Assembly (NCBI RefSeq): GCF_042477335.2 | Contig: NC_091255.1 | Location: 44,184,501-44,248,500, forward strand | Length of the DNA stretch: 64,000 bases | Source of the DNA: Ovis canadensis | Lineage: Eukaryota > Chordata > Mammalia > Artiodactyla > Bovidae | Reading direction: 5' to 3' | Shown here: in pieces, positions 55,666-64,000 of the stretch | Layout: the number at the start of each line of letters is the position of its first letter | How positions within the stretch are numbered: the first letter of the stretch is position 1 | Translations under genes and position numbers: made by a program | Notes under the pieces: generated by a model | Databases searched by the model: none | What the model was told of the DNA's origin: nothing | Seen by the model: only the letters and a program-made list of their open reading frames with translations

Positions 55666-56090
55666 AAACTAATGCTGGAATCAAGATTGCTGGGAGAAAT
55701 ATCAATAACCTCAGATATGATGCTTTTGAACTGTGGTATTGGAGAAGACTCTTGAGTCCCTTGGACTGCAAGGAGATCCAACCAGTCCATTCTGAAGGAG
55801 ATCAGCCCTGGGATTTCTTTGAAGGGAATGATGTTGAAGCTGAAACTCCAGTACTTTGGCCAGCTCATGTGAAGAGTTGACTCACTGGAAAAGACTCTGA
55901 TTCTGGGAGGGATTGGGGGCAGGAGGAGAAGGGGACGACAGAGGATGAGAAGGCTGGATGGCATCACTGACTCGATGGACATGAGTCTGAGTGAACTCCA
56001 GGAGTTGGTGATGGACAGGGAGGCCTGGCGTGCTGCGATTCATGGGGTCGCAAAGAGTCGGACACGACTGAGCGACTGAACTGAACTGAA
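55666..56090 (+). mobile_element. BovB LINE, internally deleted
   Basis: Starts with the BovB words gctggaatcaagattgctgg and aatatcaataacctcagata, encoding a GIKIAGRNINNLRY stretch. It then passes directly at about 55720 into atgcttttgaactgtgg, encoding AFELWYWRRLL, and on to the normal 3' end gactgaactgaactgaa. The catalytic YADD and the segment after it are missing. Confidence 0.9.
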
Positions 56091-56369
56091 TGCCAGTAAG
56101 CATGGCACTGATGCTCTGGGAGTGAGCTGACAGACTCTCAAGGCTAAGACAGGCTAACGCAGCAGGAAGGTGAAAATGGAGGGCTGGTCTGAAGCCTCGC
56201 TCTCAAACTGACTGTCCACTCCAAGATGGACCTCTGTACATCCCCAACCCTTATCCTTCCCTCATTCAGACCAGAAACATCGTGTTCCGGGGTCCTGCCT
56301 CTGGAAACAGAGGCAGGTCTGGCATTAGCCTGGGAGCCTCAGACAAGCCCGCATCCCAAGCTGGTGCCT

Positions 56370-56545
56370 GGAGGCCTGGTTTCCTTCGGGCTGATCAGCA
56401 GCAATACTCTGAACAAGGGCCTTAATCTCTCTGGCCCTAATTCTCTCATCTGCAAAAGCAGCCCTGCCTGAAAAGGCTGTTGTGGAAGCAGATGAGATCC
56501 GTGTGTCCAGCTCTATAATCAGGCAGGTGCTAAACAAAGGGAGGA
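56370..56545 (+). repeat. MIR SINE relic
   Basis: gggccttaatctctctggcc, taattctctcatctgcaaaa and gtggaagcagatgagatccg in forward MIR order. Confidence 0.55.
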
Positions 56546-57690
56546 TGGTGACCCTTCCCCCAAGCACACAATGGAGGGGTGAAAAACCAGGAGGGACAGT
56601 CTGTGGGAAGAAGGAGAGGCCCCACCCCCACCTAGAGTGCTCAGCTGCTTGGCCCGGGAATGTTGAGCCAGGAAGGCTAGTGACTCATAGTGACCTCACT
56701 CTAATTGGCCTTTGTTGTTCTTGCTGTCAAATGGACACAGGGCTCTTGATTAAGCATGAAGTGTCCCCATGAAGGGTCTTGGGTGACTGTGGAACTCTGT
56801 TAATACCATCACCACTCCTCCTTGCTCTTACTCATCTAGGAAGTCATGTGAAGGAGGGAGATCCCAGAAAAGAGTAAGAAACAAGCAAAATAAGCTTCGC
56901 TTTCAGTCCAGCACCTGGAGCTAGCTGGACCTCACCTTGCTCCTCATCAGAGCTGGCGGCTCCTTCTCTGTCACTTTTCCACAAACAACCAAAGGCAAGT
57001 TACCATTTAACCAGCCCCTGGGAACTGGGGCCGAACTCTCCAAATGGCAAACCAGCAGGACCTGTTTTCTGGAATGAAATAAACCGACCAGACCTAATTC
57101 ATGGCTGTCGTCAAACAACCCTCCACCTCCCCCTTGCCCAGACCAGAAAAATGACCTTTGTGAGCTTCCAGGACTCAAGAGCCAAGGGGAGAGAAGAGGC
57201 TACTGGGAGGAGCCAGAGCCAGTCCTCAGGGGAGAAGACACAGATAGTCAAATGAGCGAGCAAGCACTGTCGCGCCCAGAGCTGGCTAGATGAGTCCAGA
57301 GCAATCCATAGTGCACTGGAGAGGCAGGCTGGGATTGGAGGGGGTTCCCCAAAACCTGCAGACTGGGAGCTCTGGGAGCCAGGGAGGCAGCAGAGCCCAG
57401 CCTCCCACTCCAGCTCCAGAGGCCAGAGGCCTCTTCTCTCAAGCTCTTCTTGAACCAGGTTAGCTCTTAGTCACGTGAGGGGGGCGCACATGTCTGGTAG
57501 CCATAGATGCAGTCAACTCTCACTGAAGAACTACTTGACTCTAGTCCTTTTCTCCAGGACCCCAAGCCTTGGTCAACTGAGCCTCTGGATTCCTGGGCTA
57601 TCAGAACAGGAAGGGTGGAAAGCATCTTAGGGATAATGTGGGGGTGGGGGATTGTAGTTGGGATGGGAGGGGGCTTACATTTTACTTTAC
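56546..57690. other. Intergenic, no gene seen
   Basis: Unique-looking sequence; short open frames on both strands have no recognisable family. Confidence 0.5.
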
Positions 57691-57699
57691 TATTAATTT

Positions 57700-58045
57700 T
57701 TTTTTGCTTTAGGTGACATTGGGTTATATATTTTTACCCTTATTAAAGTTTTACATACATTTTACATTATAAAATATCTCAATCATACAGAGAAGTACAG
57801 AGTAATATTTTAGATAGCCACATACCCACCACTAAACTTGAACAAATGTTAACATTTTACTCATTGTCTTTAGCCTTCTTGATCAGAAAGTTAAATGTTG
57901 GCCGTAGAACAGAAGCGCCATTCCTAACTCATCCTTCTTCCTCCTTCTTCGGAGGCCACTAACTTGAGACAGATGCATTTCCTGTGTGTGTTTTCATACT
58001 TTTACTATATATATGGGGTGTTGTTTTGCATACTGATAACATGGT
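57700..58045 (-). repeat. L1M LINE relic, reverse
   Basis: tacagagaagtacagagtaa, acccaccactaaacttgaac and gaggccactaacttgagaca follow a reverse old-L1 3' region. Confidence 0.6.
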
Positions 58046-58433
58046 GTGAGGAATGTGAGCTGCAGACTAATGCTTGGTACAGGGTTTTCCTCCTTGGTAC
58101 TCTGGAACCTGGCTAATCAGTTACCTCCAGGGTAGGGCCTGAAGGAAGCAGGGCCCATGACCCTCATCTTTTTCAAACAAACAGCAGCAACTCTTTCCTC
58201 TGAGGTATGCATGGGGCTTCTGCATAAAAGCTCATTTGAAAAACAGGTTCCATTGCTTGAAAGTTACAAATCTAATGGGAATCCCCTGTCTGACAGAGAG
58301 GGGAGGTGACAGCTTCCCCATGGGCCTCCTTGCTCAACAAAAGAAAGATAGATAGGCACCCAGACCCAAAGGCTGGCTTGCTTCTGGGTCAGAGAAAGAC
58401 AAAAGCCTGGGGTCTCTGAGGAGGCCAAAGGCT

Positions 58434-58493
58434 GGGCCCTTTGAGGGGTGGCGGGGCCCTTTGAGGGGTGGCGGGGCCCTTTGAGGGGTGGCG
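58434..58493. repeat. Three identical 20-bp tandem units
   Basis: gggccctttgaggggtggcg occurs three times in a row at 58434, 58454 and 58474 with no differences. Confidence 0.95.
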
Positions 58494-58499
58494 GGGCAC

Positions 58500-60230
58500 A
58501 GGGAAAGCCCTTTGTGTGGCATCCACGAGCGCCCTGTGGCTACTGAGCCCTGGAATAGAGCTAGCTCAGGCTGAGAGGTGCTGTAAGAGTGAACATCACA
58601 CCTGATTCTGAAGATTTAGTCCAAAAAAAAAAATGTATAAGATCTCATAAATTTTTATACTGATTACATAGTAGAATGATAATATTTTGGATATGTGGGG
58701 CTAAGCAAAAATATATTCCTAAAATTAATTGCACTTATTTCTTTCACACTTTAAAAATGTGGCCATAGCAAACCTTAAGTCATATATGTGCTGGCGTGTT
58801 TCTGCTGAACAGAGTTGCCCTGGGCCTTATGCTCAGGCCAAAGGCAAAGCAGCCAGGCCACAAGAGTGAGACCAGGGCTGGAGTAAGACGGTCTCCAGGA
58901 GCCCTGAGCTGGAGGTTTCTTTCATGGGCCACATCTGGGCACTGGATTCGGATGAGGACAGGGTGGAACTGGTAAGTACCTCCTGCGCCTCATTGCGAGG
59001 GGCTCCTCTCTCTGAGGCCCTCCCACCCTGGTCCTCCAGGATCCCAATTTGCCCTTGTCTCAGGCCTTGAGAGCTGAGCTGGAATCAGAGTAAGCATCGC
59101 CATCTGATATTTCATCCTCCCCTGCAGGCCCCTATGTGCATAGACCCCAGGGAGTCAGAACAGCAGGACAGTACCCTCTCCTGGATCTCTGGCCTCCCTT
59201 CCTGCAATAAAGTCGGGATTGCTGACCCACCCCACTTTCCCCCCTGCACTGGACTTGAGTGCTGGCGCTGAACCCCCCCACCACAGACATACAACTGGAC
59301 CTTGGAAAGAGGGTCCTTGGAGTCTGTTGTGGGCTTCAGAGACTCTTCCCATATGTCAACAGCACACACCAGGGGTCCCTGGAGGTGAGAGGGGCTGCTG
59401 AAGGGCCTGAGCCTCCGGACACAATGCCTCTAGTCTGGCATCATGGAAGATGCCCAGTCTCTGGGGGACCTTCCCCCAACCAGCTCTGTCTTCTCATGTG
59501 CCCAGGTCTGTGATTCCAGCCAATTACTCTATCTTCCCCAGAGTTGGCCAAGCATGACACTTCCTTATTGAAAATTCTCAGCTATCACCCTGTGTAGAAG
59601 GGAGCTGTGTAGAACAGAGCTCTTCTCTGTTAAGGTAGAGGTGAGGAGAAGGGGGAGGGGGCTGTACTGCCTATCAGAAAATGAGAAAAATATCAGGTGC
59701 TTAAGCTCCTATGACAGAGAGCAACCTTTCCTCCCCATGAGGGAAAGAGAATCCAGAATGTAACAACTTTTGAGTTTCCAACATATCTGGGAAAAAAAAA
59801 TAGCATCCTCCACTACTTACCAAATAATACAAATGGACACAGTAAAATAGTCAAATAATATACAAGTCACCCCCCCACCCCCCACCCCCCGCAGATTTTA
59901 AAAACATTGACACATAATTCACCTTTCATCATTGGCCTTTGCAAATTTCAAGGTGGACACTGACGAAAGTTCTGAGACTTTCCCTCCACCCTTCTCCACT
60001 TCACTTTGGGAAATCAAAATAACTGAATTTTACAAGTCTCTGGCGTGAAGATATGCCTTCTAATGTAGCAAAGGCTGTCAGCAGAGGACTGTGCCCCAGA
60101 AACTACAGACTATAAGGAACGAGTGTGTACTTTGAGCGCTCACTGTTTTGATCAAATAAAGCCTACAGTAAAGTTAATCTGACACGTAGTTAATGAGATA
60201 ATCATCGTTGCACTTCATGGGAATTAGGCA
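58500..60230. other. Intergenic, no gene seen
   Basis: Contains a C-run tract at about 59869-59892 (three runs of six to seven C separated by A). No exon or recognisable young repeat. Confidence 0.5.
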
Positions 60231-60419
60231 TTAATGGAAAGTAGTTTTATAAATGATAGTAATTATACTGTTGCCTTTACTCAGCCAGATTTTTGAAGTT
60301 TTTTCTTCTTGTTTTGTTCCTTCCCTTGCACAGGCTGTCAGTCTCTGTAATGAAGTTTCCTGTGGTTTTCTGCGCCATTTCATCACCATCCCCTCCTCAC
60401 CCTGCCTCCACTCAGGTGA

Positions 60420-60590
60420 CTGCCAGTCAGAAAGGTTTTCTTGAGCACCCACCCAGGGCCATTGTGCCAAGAACTTGGCTCAAACTCTCTTATTTAATCC
60501 TCAGAAGAATCCCCAGAAATAGATTCACGAAAGTGAAAACTGAGGTTCAGATTGGTCATCAGAGTAGGATGCGCTAAGCCAGGCCGTCTG
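60420..60590 (-). repeat. MIR SINE relic, reverse
   Basis: cttgagcacccacccagggc, ttatttaatcctcagaagaa and gaaaactgaggttcagattg. Confidence 0.65.
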
Positions 60591-60769
60591 CCCCTGCCCT
60601 GGAGTGAAGCCGCAGAGCTGGGCAGTCCCTCTCCCTCGTTCCCGGCTGGCCTCTGCTCACTGGGAACATCAGGGTTGGGCAGTTAAGGGCAGCAGAAGCG
60701 TCAGGCTCTGTGCTTGCCCAGGGGAACAGAGCCAGATCTCCAGGCTACAGGGGAAAGGGGGTCAAAGTG

Positions 60770-60935
60770 GATTGGCTTTGTAGCCACCTGGGCCAAAGTT
60801 CAAATCCCAGCAGCCTGTCAAATCCTTCTGAGCCTGGGCGCTTCATCCATCAAATGGGGTGGAGAGTTCAGGGCTCTAATGATGATCAAGTGAGCTGATG
60901 TCTGAAGGCTGAGTGCAGGCCTGACACACAGAAGG
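60770..60935 (+). repeat. MIR SINE relic
   Basis: ccaaagttcaaatcccagca, ttcatccatcaaatggggtg and tctaatgatgatcaagtgag, forward order. Confidence 0.6.
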
Positions 60936-61110
60936 GTTAAGCATGAGTAGGTCCCGCGTGTTGTGGGGCAGGGGCACAGGGGTAGCAGCAGGAACAGGAG
61001 ACTGCGCAGGCCCCATATCTGGGGACCTTGGCACAGGGACTTGGATCCAGCGAGGGAAACAAAAGCGAGAGCGAACGTCCCCACTGAGCTTTGTGACTAG
61101 GGACCACTCA

Positions 61111-61540
61111 GTCTAGTTCAGTTCAGTCGCTCAGTCATGTCCGAGTCTTTGTGACCCCATGGGCTGCAGCACGCCATGCTTTCCTGTCCATCACCAACTC
61201 CTGGAGCTTGCTCAAACTCATGTCCATCAAGTTGATGATGCCATCTAACCATCTCATCCTCTGTTGTCCCCTTCTCCTCCTGCCTTCAATCTCTCCCAGC
61301 ATTAGAGTCTTTTCCAGTGAGTCAGTTCTTCCCATCAGGCGGCCAAAGTATTGGAGTTTCAGCTTCGGCATCAGTCCTTCCAATGAATATTCAGGACTGA
61401 TTTCCTTTAGGACTGACTGGTTGGATGTTCTTGTAGTCCAAGGAACTCTCAAGAGTCTTCTCCAGCACCACAGTTCAAAAGCATCAATTCTTCGGCACTC
61501 AGCTTTCTTTATAGTCTAACTCTCACATCCATTTTAGGAA
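61111..61540 (-). mobile_element. BovB LINE 3' part, reverse
   Basis: gttcagttcagtcgctcagt at the left is the reverse BovB 3' terminus. The minus strand encodes BovB C-terminal segments such as [20 protein letters not shown] and QRMRWLDGI. It stops at ctctcacatccat and meets the oppositely oriented BovB piece. Confidence 0.9.
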
Positions 61541-62432
61541 TCAGTGAACTGAAATGGACTGGAATGGGCGAATTTATTTCAGATGACCATTATATCTACT
61601 ACTGTGGGCAAGAATCCCTTAGAAGAAATGGAGTAGCCATCATAGTCAACAAAAGAGTCTGAAATGCAGTACTTGGGTGCAATCTCAAAAATGACAGAGT
61701 AACCTCTGTTTGTTTCTAAGGCAAACCATTCAGTATCACAGTAATCTAAGTCTATGCCCCAACCAGTAATGCTGGAAAGCTGAAATTGAACAGTTCTATG
61801 AAGACCTACAAGACCTTCTAGAACTAACACCCAAAAAAATGTCCTTTTTAACATAAGAGACTGGAATGCAAACGTAGGAAGTCAAGAGATACCTGTAGTA
61901 ACAGGCAAATTTGGTCTTGGAGTACAAAATGAAGCAGGACAAAGGCTAACAGAGTTCTGCCAAGAGAACGCACTGGTCATAGCAAACACTCTCTTCCAAT
62001 AACACAAGAGAAGACTCTACACATGGACATCACCAGATGGTCAATACTGAAATCACATTGATTATATTCTTTGCAGCCAAAGATGGAGAAGCTCTATATA
62101 GTTAGCAAAAACAAGACCAGGAGCTAACTGTGGCTCAGATCATGAACTCCTTGTTGCCGAATTCAGACTTAAATTGAAGAAAGTAGGGAAAAACCACTAG
62201 ACCATTCCGGTGTGACCTAAATGAAATCCCTTACAATTATACAGTGGAAGTGAGGAATAGAGTCAAGGGATTAGATCTGATAGAATGCCTGAAGAACTAT
62301 GGATGGAGGTTCGTGACATTGTACAGGAGGTAGTGATCAAGACCATCCCCAAGAAAAAGAAATGCAAAAAGGCAAAATGGTTGTCTGAGGAGGCCTTACA
62401 AATAGCTGAGAAAAGAAGAGACGCTAAAGGGG
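61541..62432 (+). mobile_element. BovB LINE 5' (endonuclease) part, opposite orientation
   Basis: The plus strand carries decayed BovB endonuclease coding text: aaatggactggaatgggcga, a VYAPTSNA stretch at about 61750, an RDWNANVG stretch at about 61857, and ccccaagaaaaagaaatgc near the end. Many stops and frameshifts make it dead. Together with 61111-61540 it is flanked by the 7-bp direct repeat ccactca (61104-61110 and 62433-62439). Confidence 0.85.
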
Positions 62433-62444
62433 CCACTCAAGGGG

Positions 62445-63020
62445 CAGAACAATCATAGGCTTTCTTTGGGACCAGCTGTAGGTTGGTCCAAGTTCCATGA
62501 GGGAGGAGAAAGCCACCCCCCGCCCCTGCATCGTAAATCTCCTCCAAAGCCTTAGGTTCCCTCAGCAGTCTTTTCATCACTCTGGGTTATAAACAGGTTA
62601 AACTTCAGCTTGCAATCTGCAGCAAGGGGAGGGGGCAGCCAGCAGGAAACTCCAAGTAGGAAGAGAACAGAACAGAAAGGCTGCAAACACCGTCCAAGAC
62701 AAACTTCTGCCACCTTACCTTTTTGCCCTTAGGCCTGCCCTATTTGCCATCACCAACAAGGAAAGGTTGTGTGCAAAGGTACTTTGTGTTCCTGTTGCAT
62801 GGGGCCAGTGGGGAACTCTTGTCACCTTGCTGGGCTGAGGATTCTAGGACGGGATCTAAACCACCAGGGTCATCTACAAAGCAGACCTGAGTGGAGACTG
62901 TGTCACCACAGCTAGAAAGGCCATCTGGGGCCCACAAAGTCCTTGGGCCCTCACCAGCTTCCCACCTGGCCCAGGTGTATTGTCATCTGGGCTGCAGATG
63001 AGCGCAGAGATCAAGAGTCA
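62445..63020. other. Intergenic, no gene seen
   Basis: Unique-looking sequence with no supported exon or repeat. Confidence 0.5.
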
Positions 63021-63024
63021 CAGG

Positions 63025-63245
63025 ACTACATCTAGGCTTTAAAATCAGCTTCCCTTGGGGCCGAGTTCCAATTCTGCTGCCTTCTAGCAGTGAGACCCAG
63101 GACAAGTGACCTGTTTCCTCTGAGTCTTAGTCTTCCCACCTGAGAAATGGGGCTGATTGTTGGTGCTAATCATTGTGAAGACACCTGTGCTCTGACTTGC
63201 ATACCAAGTCCAGTGACTTATTCAAAAAAGGACTCTGGCAACACC
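63025..63245 (+). repeat. MIR SINE relic
   Basis: gagttccaattctgctgcct, gacaagtgacctgtttcctc and acctgagaaatggggctgat: clear forward MIR order. Confidence 0.75.
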
Positions 63246-63284
63246 AGCCATTTATAATGACAATATAAATATAATGATAATTCA

Positions 63285-63620
63285 TTCTAGAAATACTTGT
63301 TGAACACCTATGATAGGCCAGGCACTGTGCAGGGTGCTCTTGGAGAAATGAAGGTAAGATGAGTCCCATCCCTCCTAGGGGACATGCCCAGGAATGATTC
63401 TAACCTAAATCTGAGAGTGTTGAGTGATGTGGAGAGAGGTGTGCCATGACAGGCATGAGGACAAGCTCCCTGGAGGAGGCAGAATTTCAGCTAAGCTTGG
63501 GCAGCTGGCCAACTGTAAGTAGGGGAAGAGAGGAAGGACATTGCTACATGAAGAAGAAAGCAGAGGTGTGAAAGAGTGTGCAAGAATAGGGTACATGAAA
63601 TCTCCAGTATCCAGTGGGTG
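63285..63620 (-). repeat. L2 LINE relic, reverse
   Basis: aaatacttgttgaacaccta, ataggccaggcactgtgcag and ctggaggaggcagaatttca are reverse L2 words in order. Confidence 0.7.
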
Positions 63621-63629
63621 ATGGGGTGG

Positions 63630-64000
63630 GGAAGGGTGGTCCGTTCTCCTGGTGAGACAGTGTGACTCTCCCCCAGAGACGCCATCTACTTCTGCCTTGC
63701 CGGGTGACCTTGAGCCAGGCACTGAGTCTGATGAATGGTTCCCCATCTTGTCCTCCAAGAACTTCAGGTATTCCTTTCATTTCTCCCCATTCTGCCTCCT
63801 GCACTTATGCTGAATCTTTGTACAATGAAGTCTCTCAAGGTTTTGACCAAGGTTGTGAGTGATCAGTCAGAGGTGAAGAAAACAGATCGTAGGAGTGGGT
63901 GGGAGCCTGGGCAGACCACCACTGTGGTCTAGGAGAGCTAGGATGAGGCCTGGGTTGAGAGGAATGAAGGGCTGGTGGGTTCCCTGGGTCAGAAGGCAGA
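63630..64000. other. Window edge, no gene seen
   Basis: Unassigned sequence; no exon or repeat could be supported up to the end of the window. Confidence 0.5.

Overview
The window is nuclear DNA from a ruminant, most likely a bovid (cattle, sheep or goat). The repeat content shows this: tRNA-derived Bov-tA SINEs, BovB (RTE-class) LINEs with the characteristic gaactgaa-type 3' end, and ruminant tRNA-Glu SINEs, on a background of mammal-wide MIR, L2, MER and MLT1 elements. All identifications come from reading the sequence; no alignment was run.

Region 1, about 1-17 kb, plus strand: the 3' end of SPAG9 (JIP4), a scaffold and motor adaptor of the JIP3/JIP4 family. Six coding exons (1719-1867, 2834-3005, 4962-5075, 7846-8022, 10808-10957, 13638-13753) join in a consistent reading frame. 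They encode roughly the last 292 residues, the C-terminal WD40-like propeller, up to the stop at 13751-13753. One intron starts with GC instead of GT. A long 3' UTR follows, with candidate poly(A) signals at 14367, 15575 and 16853. Introns hold SINEs, MIR, L2 and L1 pieces, a near-perfect 86-bp hairpin (302-387), and an inverted SINE pair just before the last exon.

Region 2, about 17-36 kb: intergenic. It holds a BovB 3' end followed by three Bov-tA units (21.29-22.24 kb), a nine-unit compound minisatellite of CA tracts and a conserved core (23.98-24.53 kb), a MER20-like element, a BovB fragment, a G-run array (32.49 kb) and L2/L1 relics.

Region 3, about 36.4-40 kb: a dead, intronless, minus-strand copy of PLA2G12A (secreted phospholipase A2 group XIIA). 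Next to it is an old L1 split by a BovB insertion with a visible 10-bp target duplication, and then a SINE with a perfect 11-bp duplication.

Region 4, about 40-64 kb: intergenic. It has an isolated CpG island (42.54-42.90 kb) with AT-rich, unique-looking flank, an MLT1-like LTR split by a Bov-tA, long L2 relics, a MER5A-like element, an internally deleted BovB (55.7 kb) and a BovB whose 5' part is inverted (61.1-62.4 kb). No second live protein-coding gene was found. In other mammals TOB1 is the expected next gene beyond SPAG9; it is not in this window. No undescribed biological system was identified. The best leads are the GC-AG intron, the hairpins, the compound minisatellite, the orphan CpG island, the PLA2G12A retrocopy and the rearranged BovB copies.
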